Source: Pleurotus djamor
Lineage: Eukaryota > Basidiomycota > Agaricomycetes > Agaricales > Pleurotaceae
DNA length: 30,993 bases
Assembly (NCBI GenBank): GCA_029747585.1
Contig: JAPEVF010000542.1
Location: 1-30,993 of the forward strand
Reading direction: 5' to 3'
Shown: positions 1 to 9,196 of the stretch, piece after piece
Layout: each line of letters starts with the position of its first letter
Numbering within the stretch: position 1 is the stretch's first letter
Notes under the pieces: generated by a model
The model's input: the letters and a program-made list of their open reading frames with translations, nothing else
What the model was told of the DNA's origin: nothing
The model's database searches: none
Translations under genes and position numbers: made by a program

Positions 1-388
1 TTTGACATCGACGCGCTCGTCTGCGTTGACCACCTTAGGTCTATGTGACGGGAAATTTGTCTCTCGCTCGTTGGGGATTCAGCACGCGGAATCGCTACCC
101 AAACGTCCCCTTGTGAATATCAAGTCTCTGCTTCTCAAATGCCGCCATGATCAATGGCCCAGACATGTCGCTGATCCAGACGGCCTGAACGTCCAGGCAA
201 GTGTACTCGGTGCTCTACCTGGATGGCTATCTCGGTCGTTCCCCGCTTTGTTATCGTTGGATATTCGTGGACTTCATTTGACGGTCAACCAGGCTGTCGA
301 CGAATTCCATGCTTCGATGGAGACCTCGTGTCCGATCGCTGTTATTCACCATGACATACGGCGGCCTATTTGCCAATCTAACATATGA
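1..388 (+). CDS. 3' end of an unidentified protein-coding gene, possibly F-box/LRR type
   Basis: A reading frame is open from the window edge to a TGA at 386-388, giving about 128 residues with no obvious start, so this is probably the C-terminal part of a gene that begins outside the window. The translation is mixed in composition and contains leucine-spaced stretches (SFPALLSLDIRGLHL) resembling the irregular LRR-like tails of basidiomycete F-box proteins; that resemblance is my inference. No catalytic motif is visible. It converges on the HET-domain gene, whose stop codon lies about 100 bp away on the other strand. It could also be a chance open frame. Confidence 0.4.
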   Translation, partial: LTSTRSSALTTLGLCDGKFVSRSLGIQHAESLPKRPLVNIKSLLLKCRHDQWPRHVADPDGLNVQASVLGALPGWLSRSFPALLSLDIRGLHLTVNQAVDEFHASMETSCPIAVIHHDIRRPICQSNI

Positions 389-491
389 TAGGACATCTGC
401 TTTCCCCATTCCCCAAGGACTTTAGAACACCTCTCTGGGCTCTCTCATGGCTTCGCATCGTGCACGTTCTATCAAGATGATATTTCCTTGC

Positions 492-2282
492 TTATAAAAG
501 GAGTACATCTGCTTCACGACCGCCGTCCGATGACCAAAATCCCCTCAAGCCTCCAACACAGCGACATTCCGCTTCCCCTCGTTCCCAGCCCTCGAGAACG
601 AGCGCGTTGACCGTAGGCACATGGAAATTAATCATCCTCGGTCTGACAACATGGGGCTGAAACAGTGTCTTCCCCACCAACTCCATCACATTCCCCCTCG
701 CTAATACCTTCGACCCATCATACAACACAAGTAACGAGAATCTGCCCACGTTCCCTGCCCACAAGAACGACAACCTTGACACATAGAACATCAGATTCAA
801 CGAGTAATGCGTGAAATGCATCTGCAGTTGGGTTTTCAAGTCCCCGTAACTTGGATCGTACGGCCACTGGTCACTTGCGCGGTCGAAGAGGAGTTGGTAG
901 GCCTCTGTGAGGCTGAACGCTTCGATGATGTAACAGAGGTCTCGGAAGAATGCTTGGTCGACTTGGAGGGGGCGGTCTGTCGGATAGTTCTCAGAGAGCC
1001 AGTCCGAGACGATGATGGGTTGCTTCTTTCCGTCGATCATCGCATATAGCCCGTCTGCGTTCCGTCGGAACTCCCAAACTTGTTGGCTGACGACCTGGGA
1101 AACGAGTCCTTTGAGGCGAAGACCTTTTGGACTAAGTTGGTGGATACTGTTGTTCTGGACTTCGTATAGTTTTGGTGTCCATGATTGCGCAACAGGATCG
1201 CCGCGTATGGATGGACCTCCCCATGAGAATCCTCTGATGTCTCTCAGCGGATTGTCGACGACGTGACTTGTGAGTAGTAGCGAATAATCCCCTCTCAATA
1301 CGGCCAATGTATTGACAATCTTGACAACGTTCGTAGCAACGATACGCGGGTCGCTACCCTCTGGAGGGACTCCTGGAAGGTCGACCACCCGCCCAGATAT
1401 CTCCACATGAATCAGGTTATTCACTAACGCGATTTTGTCGTATTGGTTGAAGCATCCGAGATCATATACAATCCCAAATGCCCAAGCAATAGGTTGGTGA
1501 ATGTTTTTCGCTCCTCTGGGATTATTTCCTCGCGGATCGGTCAGTTGGAGTTCCGCGATACTAGGATCAAAGATGGCAGCTCTGTTCATCCAACCTTTGA
1601 ATGCGGCCCAGCTGATGGATATCGGCGTACCATCCGGATCATCCGAGCGGTGCATATAAATTGTAGGCGATCGACTGAGGACCCATTCCTGCGAACACCA
1701 CGCTCGTGTAAACCACCTCGCTCCCAGGATCCTGCGCACGATCTTGACGTACTCCTTGGAACGATCGCCAGCTCGGATTAGCGATAAACCACCCATGAGG
1801 AAGTCGAATTCCTTTGAACTGATTTCGATATCCTCAAGGAGGACTACAGTCAATTTGGCTTCATTGTAGAATCGATCCATCAGGGCTACTTGAAGGCCCT
1901 TCTCATCGTCGTTGCTTTGATCAATACACATGTAGTCAAGCCAAATCGACCAGTCTGTTTGGATGCCAATTGAATGTTCGACTGCTTTGCGAGAGAAGGT
2001 GGAGAAATGGTAACATGGTTTCGGGTGGTTGTCTTTGTGGCCTTGGACCATGGAGGGATTGTTACTTGAATGTAGGCGAGTCCATTGGCCCGGCCAAGAG
2101 TAGCTGATCGCAACATATTCTCCGCCTTCGTATGGAACTACTTGGTAGGCATAGGCATGATTGTCTAATGCTGGTCGATCTATCTTCATGCATCTAAGGG
2201 GGGTGAGACGGGTGATTTGAGCGCTGTGAGGGTTGCTCTTGCATATTTTAAGCGTGTCCTGCAAACTGAAGTCGACAGCCAT
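492..2282 (-). CDS. HET-domain (heterokaryon incompatibility-type) protein
   Basis: Single-exon gene of 596 residues, read from an ATG at 2282; the frame is open slightly further upstream but without an ATG. The N-terminal third carries the HET-domain blocks in order: YVAISYSWPGQW (about residues 57-67), WLDYMCIDQ (114-122), the hydrophobic strand TVVLLEDIEIS (145-155) and RWFTRAWCSQEW (189-200). HET domains act in fungal non-self recognition and regulated cell death and are related to TIR domains; the trigger and partner here cannot be read from sequence. The remaining ~400 residues have no motif I recognise: no NACHT, ankyrin or WD repeats. The 55-bp repeat at 2611-2667 lies about 330 bp upstream and points towards this start. 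No frame damage is visible, so the gene looks functional. Confidence 0.88.
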   Translation of the reverse strand: MAVDFSLQDTLKICKSNPHSAQITRLTPLRCMKIDRPALDNHAYAYQVVPYEGGEYVAISYSWPGQWTRLHSSNNPSMVQGHKDNHPKPCYHFSTFSRKAVEHSIGIQTDWSIWLDYMCIDQSNDDEKGLQVALMDRFYNEAKLTVVLLEDIEISSKEFDFLMGGLSLIRAGDRSKEYVKIVRRILGARWFTRAWCSQEWVLSRSPTIYMHRSDDPDGTPISISWAAFKGWMNRAAIFDPSIAELQLTDPRGNNPRGAKNIHQPIAWAFGIVYDLGCFNQYDKIALVNNLIHVEISGRVVDLPGVPPEGSDPRIVATNVVKIVNTLAVLRGDYSLLLTSHVVDNPLRDIRGFSWGGPSIRGDPVAQSWTPKLYEVQNNSIHQLSPKGLRLKGLVSQVVSQQVWEFRRNADGLYAMIDGKKQPIIVSDWLSENYPTDRPLQVDQAFFRDLCYIIEAFSLTEAYQLLFDRASDQWPYDPSYGDLKTQLQMHFTHYSLNLMFYVSRLSFLWAGNVGRFSLLVLYDGSKVLARGNVMELVGKTLFQPHVVRPRMINFHVPTVNALVLEGWERGEAECRCVGGLRGFWSSDGGREADVLLL

Positions 2283-3031
2283 CGTAGATCTCGTCAACAC
2301 GAAATTGTACGAACAGGAAGCCCTACGATAATTGAAAGGTGATGCAATTCTTATGGTGAGACTTTCGCTTGGTGAAGAGATGGAGATTGGTACTGATCAA
2401 TCAGTGGTGAGCGGCCTATAAGTGGACATGTTACGGTACATGATGCGGCCTGGTGTGAGCAAGGTGTGAGCGCTTTGAGCTGGAAGACTGAATAAATTGG
2501 AATAGTAACTCCTAGCTTTTGAGGGGTCCGAGATCTCAACGTTTCAACGACGTTCAACGTTCAAACGTTCAAGCTCAAGCTTCAAGGTGGCGACAAGCTG
2601 CTTCGTAGCATTGCGCACGGACCACCGTGGTCTCAGTCTGTATAGACGCGTCATACCCGAAATTTGTTGGTAAGTACGATATGTAGTTGAAGTGCGAAAA
2701 TGCAAGATGTGTATACAGAATAGACTTTGTAATAACTTACATACAAAACGTACATCATTGTAAAAGACACAAAGATACAGACCAAAGAAAGCCGTTATCA
2801 TAACCCCGAGCTGTCTCCCTGGAACACGGAGGCCTGTCGGAGTGTTCGGTGAATCAAGGGAGACGAACAGTTCTCCTGGGGAACATAATATGGAGGGTAA
2901 GAGCGGATGCCATCATAAATGTGGTCTCGTAGTCCTCGCAACGGCCGACCCCATCTCAGACACCGAAAGGAACGGCTCATAAATAGAGCAAATACTCCTT
3001 CCATGCGAAAGCCAACTCCAGCACATCACCG
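2283..3031. other. Intergenic region between the HET and LPMO genes
   Basis: About 750 bp between the start of the HET gene and the 3' end of the LPMO gene, so it must hold the HET promoter and the LPMO terminator. It contains one copy of the 55-bp shared element (2611-2667). Next to it, at about 2538-2586, is a run of overlapping short repeats built on aacgttcaa and caagctcaagcttcaag. Short minus-strand open frames are present but have no coding character. Confidence 0.6.
2611..2667 (-). repeat. Shared ~55-bp element, copy 1 (upstream of the HET gene)
   Basis: Read on the minus strand, this matches 5200-5254 on the plus strand across its whole length with two substitutions and one 2-nt gap. 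The core is the interrupted palindrome GACCAC-C-GTGGTC (6-bp arms, 1-bp spacer). It points towards the HET start codon about 330 bp away. Similarity outside the element is weak or absent, and I see no clear target-site duplication. It may be a conserved regulatory element or the remnant of a small mobile element. Confidence 0.85.
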
Positions 3032-4266
3032 TCACTGATTCCTCTTCCGAACTAAACTCTTCTTCGCACCGTTGGCATTAAAGTTCACGCCGTTGCCGAT
3101 ACCCCAGGCGCGTAGCTTTTGCATGATCCTGCTCGTGTGGCTAGGCCGGGAACGAGCGACGATGAGATTCGATGTCGAAGATGAGCCGTTCGCGACAATA
3201 GCACGTCGCTTGAGGTGACATTGGCTGTTGTAGACAGAGTTGGATGAAGAGATGCCTCCCGATGTTGATGGAGAGTTGGGATCTTGGTTTCCCGCCGAGG
3301 AGGATTGAGACGGTGATGGGGTTGAAGAAGAGGTAGGGGAAGAGGGTGAGTTGGACGAGTTGTTGCTGTTGCCGTTTCCGCCGTCATTTGAAGGCGCAGG
3401 ATCACTGACGAAGGCGGCGATCTGAGGCCCAGGGAACGTGTATCTAGCGTTCACATCGAAAGTCTGGACAAGATGAGAAACACGAAGGAGATATGAATAA
3501 GACTGGACGTACACCGGGGAAGAAGATACCAGGATCATCATCACTGTAACCACCAGGGAAGCTCACTAGCTCTTCATTGCTGGGCCGACCAGTACCATTT
3601 CCGCCGATGATCAATTGCGTGCATGACGGATAGAATTCAGCACCACCGCGCCGGGTTGCCAGATGAAGGGCAATAATTTCGTGACGAATGAGGTAATTGC
3701 CAGGTGCGATATTGGGAGGGATCGTGACGATAGCAGTGGTACCGCTCACTAGATACCGCTGCGGTCAGTACATCGCACGAGTTCAGGAAAGAAATCAACT
3801 CACTGAGATCAACCTGCGCCCATGCCCTATCCCCACTCGTCTTTCTCCCAATCTGCTGAATCTTGAACCACCTGGCCTTGGTCGCATCAAACGTCTCACA
3901 CCCACCATCCCCACAATTGGCCATGTACGTCAACATCGGACCGGTACTATGAGGCCAAAAACTCATGTCCCCGCCACGCCAATCGAACTCTATCGTTGAA
4001 CCTGGGTTGGCACGAATCGACTGCGCCGCGAATTGAGTGTTATGATTGCGCGTGGGTCCACAGAGCGTGTCTGCATTCATTGCGCCTTTGACGGGCTCGA
4101 CCGTGGTGATTTGACGAGTAGCAGCGGGGTTTGGAGGGGCACCAGGCATGTTCTGGCGGTAAGTTGTTCCATCGAGAATGACAATAGCCACGACGCCGTG
4201 GGCTGCGGTGAATGATGGAAGGAAGGAGAGATATAGCAGTGGCAGCGAAATCAAAGACGTAAACAT
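3032..4266 (-). CDS. Secreted AA9 lytic polysaccharide monooxygenase (copper LPMO)
   Basis: Three exons (complement of 4266-3804, 3748-3513 and 3463-3032), with introns of 55 and 49 nt, encode 376 residues. The signal peptide (residues 1-22) ends in FTAA just before His23, which becomes the N-terminal copper-binding His of the mature enzyme. His106 in the WPHSTGPMLTY block is the second histidine-brace ligand. GNYLIRHEIIALH (171-183) and AEFYPSC (191-197, axial Tyr194) are AA9 blocks, and YTFPGP closes the domain. AA9 enzymes oxidatively cleave cellulose or related glucans outside the cell. After the domain come a Ser/Asn/Pro-rich stretch (about 254-310) and a basic tail of about 65 residues; there is no CBM1. 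At the position usually occupied by Gln next to the axial Tyr there is Glu192. An in-frame ATG at 4296 exists, but 4266 gives the cleaner signal peptide. Confidence 0.92.
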
Positions 4267-4726
4267 CGTTATTTGAGGCGTGTAGTATACGTGCATTTAT
4301 CTATAGCAGGGGTCGTCAGAAAGATATGTTCGACCAGCGATGAACGAAGACGAAGAAGAAAACGCACCGGATCGTGATTGCCCCCGTCTTTTATTCGCTA
4401 TTGCCTCACCGCCTACCGAAGGCTAGCAGCAGAGAACAATGGGGCCAAGTCGTTTGCGGCCAACGAGACCCTTTTTGTATTTTTTTNCTTCGGCCAGGCA
4501 TTGTCCTCGAGGCTCACAATAACCTCGCACATGATCGATCAATTCCGGGTTGAAACCCACAGCGCCCGGACGAGTTGATCTTGGTCCCGACGCTGCGAGA
4601 TGATGAACAGAGTCGTTGGCGGGGTCGAGGACTGGGAAAAGGCTTTATTCCGTTCGCTCCGGGATGGTGATCGCGACGACGCCGCTATTCGGTTCTCCAG
4701 CGCCTCATGAGTCATGCTAGGTTCCA

Positions 4727-4768
4727 TTGTTTGTACACCAAAGGACTTTGTAGACGGTGTACAAACAA
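4727..4768. repeat. 13-bp perfect inverted repeat (hairpin)
   Basis: Arms TTGTTTGTACACC (4727-4739) and its exact reverse complement (4756-4768) enclose a 16-nt loop. It lies about 460 bp upstream of the LPMO start and 670 bp upstream of the F-box start, so a protein-binding site or cruciform is possible. It is not followed by a run of T on either strand. Confidence 0.7.
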
Positions 4769-5199
4769 GGTGGCAATGCGGCTCAGGCGTGCTGCCACAA
4801 ACCCATTCGTCCCAGTAACTTGAGTACATAAAGCCAAATCAATTCGCGACATTGAGCCTGGGTGACAAGAGTGATAATCAGAGAAATGCAAGGTACTGGC
4901 AAAACCTTACCTTAGTAGTCGTACTGATGAAGTCGGGAATTCTAGAGGGCATCCAGTCGAATCATTCCCGAGAAGGCGGACCTAGGGAGACTGAGTACTT
5001 GCATGCAATTGAACGAGTGTCCAGTTTTCTGAGGGTTGATTCTATTCTCAGAGGATCGATTGTCATCCTCTCGTCATAGAGGTTGGTTTCCAGCCTAAGG
5101 GTTGATGCGCTTTCATGATCAATACTTCGGGGAAGGGGCACTTAGAGGTCTAGGGAATGGAGGTGATGATGGGGGAAGGAAAGAAAAAGTCGACGACCG

Positions 5200-5254
5200 A
5201 CAAATTTCGGGTATTACGCGTCGATAGACTGAGACCACCGTGGTCCGTGCGCAA
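5200..5254 (+). repeat. Shared ~55-bp element, copy 2 (upstream of the F-box gene)
   Basis: Plus-strand counterpart of 2611-2667, ending 183 bp before the F-box start codon and oriented towards it. It keeps the GACCAC-C-GTGGTC interrupted palindrome and the flanking AATTTCGGGTAT and CCGTGCGCAA blocks. The differences from copy 1 are two substitutions and a 2-nt deletion. Confidence 0.85.
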
Positions 5255-5437
5255 CGTATGCTGATGCAGGTCACCCGGCACCCCTGAGTGCGTCGTTTCT
5301 GCTTCATCTTTTCATCGTTGCATCGTTGAGTACTCTTTTCTATCGTTTCTTCTCATACCATGACTTACATCCTCAGATAAATTAGGCTTATGATAAGACT
5401 GAATCACTGCGCGTCGATATAATCCGAGCCGGAGAGC

Positions 5438-6991
5438 ATGTCTAGCCCGATTTCGCAACTACCCGATGAAATTCTTTGTGAAATCTTCGTCCAAGCAAGA
5501 GAAGCCTTCTGGGAGCGCGTGTGGCCTGTATGGAAGTCTCACACACCGCGGTATCGAGCAAGCTGGCTGAATGTGACAGCCGTTTGCACGCACTGGCGAC
5601 GCGTTTCCAATGCCCCACGTTTCTGGGGTGGCCTACGCTTTCGGGACAAACACCGTCCACAAGATAGCGAGGGCCTCGAAGAATTGCTACGTCGCTCGGA
5701 GTCCTTCCCACTGGACGTGGACCTTCGCTCGTTGTCTTCGCACTACCTCTATCAAGGTCTGGTGCCTCACTGGAATCGGATATACAGCCTGACGCTGAAT
5801 GTCTACGGCTGGAGTATTCCTCAGAGTTTCATGGAAGCGATTGGAAAGGAGAATGCATCCGAGCTGGTCCATTTCTCCCTGTGCTCTTTCTACCCCTACG
5901 GCCAACGCCCCATTTTCCCCAGCAATGCGTTCAGCCAGGGCGCGCCTCGGCTGCGCACTCTACATCTCTTCAACACCGTTTTGCTCTCAAGTCTACCACA
6001 TCTTGCGCAGTTGACAAGCCTTATCCTCCATCCAAGTATCACCTCAAATTTACCCTCGTCCATCTTCATCCCGTCACTCCAAAATACACCTCGCTTGGAA
6101 CGACTAGAGTTCTCTAGACTTGTCATTGACGCAGACCTTACCGAAATCTCATTACCCTTCTTGGCCAATTTGTCAATATCTTCAAGTGACATGAAAAGCT
6201 CTTCCCTTTTCAACTTCCTCGACTATCCTGCCTCTTCCACCATCGGCTACGCTTGCGATGCCTTCCTCGACGAAGATGAATCAGATTTCACGGGCCTAAT
6301 AACTTTCTGCGCGAAATTAGCAGGCAAGGCGACCTTGTCCGTTACGCAACTTTCGCTCGCTTTGGTGCCTGGTTCTTTTGTCATAGCCATGTTCACAGAC
6401 CACCCGTCTTCATTTCCTCATATCTCAATTTCACTTTCTTCAGAAGAAGAAGACATGGATCTTTTCGCCCTATTTTCACAACTTTGCCATGCGCTTCCTC
6501 TTATCAACTTCACCGGTTTAAGTCTTCGAGGGTTCCCTATCGAATGGAACTTGGATCAATCCCTTTTCCTCCATCGTTATGAAGGAGTGGGAGTCCTCAA
6601 ATTGGTTGAATCTTCTCCGGGGGTATTCGTGGGCTTGAAAGGGAACTACCAAAGACCAGCGCCGTTACCCAGGCTACGAGCCATCCTCCTGACAGACTGC
6701 ACCATAGACGAAGAGTTCCTTGACGCGTTATCAGGTCTATTAACAGATCGACTCGCTTTAAAGAAGCCAATTGAAACGCTTTCCATCGAATGTTGCACCA
6801 TAAAGGGGGGCGTCGATATGAATGAGCTGGCAGAGCTCGTTGAAGTCGATTGGGATGGAGAATGTTGGGACTCTGATTCGGATAAATCCTATGACGATGA
6901 GTCCTGCGACGACGTTTCGGAAACCCCTACCGACGAATTCGGCGACTGGTCAGATGCGGCCTCTTATTGTGATGACACAACCGACATATAA
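5438..6991 (+). CDS. F-box protein with leucine-rich middle and acidic tail
   Basis: Intronless gene of 517 residues starting at ATG 5438. The N-terminus has the F-box pattern common in Agaricomycetes: ISQLPDEILCEIF (about 5-17), then WLNVTAVCTHWRRV and APRFWGGL (to about 67). F-box proteins bind Skp1 and present targets to the SCF ubiquitin ligase. The middle contains irregular leucine-rich segments (for example LRTLHLFNTVLLSSLPHLAQLTSLIL), likely the substrate-recognition surface. The last ~50 residues are very rich in Asp, Glu and Ser. The target is unknown. Agaricomycetes encode many such proteins, often in fast-evolving tandem groups, and a second F-box-like gene follows in the same direction. 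The 55-bp shared element lies upstream. Confidence 0.87.
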   Translation: MSSPISQLPDEILCEIFVQAREAFWERVWPVWKSHTPRYRASWLNVTAVCTHWRRVSNAPRFWGGLRFRDKHRPQDSEGLEELLRRSESFPLDVDLRSLSSHYLYQGLVPHWNRIYSLTLNVYGWSIPQSFMEAIGKENASELVHFSLCSFYPYGQRPIFPSNAFSQGAPRLRTLHLFNTVLLSSLPHLAQLTSLILHPSITSNLPSSIFIPSLQNTPRLERLEFSRLVIDADLTEISLPFLANLSISSSDMKSSSLFNFLDYPASSTIGYACDAFLDEDESDFTGLITFCAKLAGKATLSVTQLSLALVPGSFVIAMFTDHPSSFPHISISLSSEEEDMDLFALFSQLCHALPLINFTGLSLRGFPIEWNLDQSLFLHRYEGVGVLKLVESSPGVFVGLKGNYQRPAPLPRLRAILLTDCTIDEEFLDALSGLLTDRLALKKPIETLSIECCTIKGGVDMNELAELVEVDWDGECWDSDSDKSYDDESCDDVSETPTDEFGDWSDAASYCDDTTDI

Positions 6992-7168
6992 ATCGAGACG
7001 GAGTGTCCGTGAGATGCCACAGTTGATTGGGCAAAGTCAGGGTCACCTTCGAAAGTTGGTGGCGGTGCGATCAGTTCCTTTCTGAACATTCCCATCGCCA
7101 TGTCATCCCAACCTCTCGGTCTGTAATCCTTCTTTACTCGAAAGTGACTATCTTCTGACGCTATCTAT

Positions 7169-8995
7169 ATGATAGGACGACTACAACACATTCCATGGGA
7201 AGTTATTAGGAATGTGCTACAGTTCGCTCAACTCCCAGACTTCCTCGCCCTCACACACTCTTGTCGATATTTACGCGATCTAGCATCATCAGATATCGCG
7301 CTTCAATACATAATTGAAGCCCACTTTGCTGGTGCTCATGTTCTCGCTAGTGAAGTCCTCGGCGACGGCGGCCATGGCAGACTCGCCACGGAAACATCAC
7401 TGAAGGATAAGCTTGAACTCCTTCGTCGGCGGGAGAATGCTTGGGCGACACTCCAACCCAATACTCGCGAGACGATAGACCTTGAATTCAGAAATGGAAA
7501 CCTTCATGGTTTGAGGAGTGGTGTTCTTGAGCTTGGTCGTGCTCCCGAGGAATCATTCCTTCACACGAACCATCCACCCGCGTCAAGCTTGAAATACGCA
7601 CTGCTTTCGGAGGGACAACAGCGGTTTGCATGGAAGGATTGGATACCGGACGATGAGTATGGGAGGATCTCTGGTACTTGTGTTGCTCTCCATGAAAGCG
7701 ACCTCCTCGTTGTCGTGACCACGTATGTCCTACGACTTCAAAGGGGAGGCTGAGTGTACACTAACACACCCTTAGTGCCGACGAATCGATGGTAGATTTC
7801 ACCTCTCAGTCGGTAGTCCATTTCGTTCAGCTTACCACTGGCCTCCCTCATCCTCAAGCCCCCACTCCGCATCTTGAAACTATTGCACATCGTGGTGCTG
7901 CGTTTGTTTCCTCCAGCCTCCTTGGTGCACACGTAGCACTTTTGTATGAATTTGGTAGCCGACACAACGCTGACACTGATCGACTAGTCGTCCTGAATTG
8001 GATGACAGGGACGATTACCCTAGTACGATAACTTTATCCTCCAAATCACCGAATACAAAGCTTACGATCTCATAGAATCATCCTTTTCAAGGCCCTCGTT
8101 CGGGCCTACACTTCATCTCTCCGACAACCCTCCTCCTGGGATGCCCTGACGCTCTCGAGATTTGGGATATTGAACCCATACCAAGACACATCGGGTCCCT
8201 TTCGTTCCCATTGGTGGTTCAAGATGGGTTCAGTCCTGATAGAGACTGTACTTTCAGAGTCGTGCACATCCATGGTGAACCAAGCCCATTGCAGGCAACG
8301 CAAACACGCCATTCAGTCCCACCCCCTACGGTACGAGACGATCCAGAGAAGACCTTGATAACCTTCGCCGTCATTGTCAAGGGATCCACGTTCATTTTTG
8401 TATCTAGACGCAATGGCCTTCTTGTCGCCGCCGAAAGTCTACGGGTAGTCCGGACAGCGGACGGGGAACAACGTCCTACGCTAGCATATAGTGAATGGGC
8501 CCCAAACATCGTACGATGGATCCCAGCGGCCGATCTTAACATCCATTGGTCTATGCGTCATCATGGACAGCGTATGGTCCTCTCTCCCCCGCCCTCAAGC
8601 TTTCGGAACGTCCCATTCATACTCTATGATTTCAACGTGTATCATGTCAAGAAATGGACGAGCAAAACATCACAGGACCCATCTACCGAATGGACGGTGC
8701 CTCTGCCATTTTGGTGGAAAACCCCCAGCTTTCTCCCTCGGTCACCCCGTGTGGTTTACAGCTCGGCTGCAGGGCTTCCATTTGCCGAGGAAGTACCTGA
8801 AATGCCTTATGTCTGCTACCAGAGCGAGGAGCACTTTCATTATGGTGGTGTGTGGATGGATGGTGAACATGTTGTGGGGTTGAAGGTATGTTGCTTGCTC
8901 TTTGATGCGATTCGCTCACTCAATGTGATTTCACTTGCCAGTACTCAGGTCACCTTCTCACGTCAGTGGATATTCTACATTTCGGTGGTAACTGA
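7169..8995 (+). CDS. F-box-like protein with a long C-terminal domain
   Basis: Four exons (7169-7722, 7776-8022, 8076-8885, 8942-8995) with introns of 53, 53 and 56 nt join in frame to give 554 residues ending ILHFGGN. The N-terminus IPWEVIRNVLQFAQLPDFLALTHSCRYLRDLA (about 8-39) is an F-box-like helical motif. The rest has repeating beta-strand-like segments (DLLVVVTT, HVALLYEFGS, RLVVLNWMTGTITL, LLLGCPDALEIWDI, TFIFVSRRNGLLV) with the spacing of a beta-propeller-like domain; that fold is inferred, and I see no canonical WD dipeptide series. The likely role is substrate recognition for an SCF ubiquitin ligase. The donor/acceptor pairs used are GTATGT/TTAG, GTACGA/TAG and GTATGT/CAG. Confidence 0.82.
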
Positions 8996-9196
8996 GGCAA
9001 AAGCGACGAGCATTTGATGAATTGTGCTCGAGAACAGTTGTGGTGTTCGCTGAGTATGGTATATGGCACACTAGCACCATCCCATGCAATTAAACCTTCG
9101 TTTGCGTTTGCACCCCTAATGCCTTTAGCGGGCACTTCAGGAATCCGAAGTTGACTCATCCGGGCACCTCCTATCAGAACCACTTCCCTGCCCACC

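Larger units (their letters stand above)
4297..5437. other. Intergenic region between the LPMO and F-box genes (divergent promoters)
   Basis: About 1.1 kb separating two divergently transcribed genes, so it should hold both promoters. It contains an ambiguous base at 4487, a long perfect hairpin (4727-4768) and copy 2 of the shared element (5200-5254). Small open frames on both strands lack coding character. Nothing else is recognisable. Confidence 0.6.

Noticed and set aside
4539..4829. 96-residue minus-strand open frame beside the LPMO gene
   Set aside because: No domain, no suitable promoter context, and it overlaps the hairpin; composition does not look coding.
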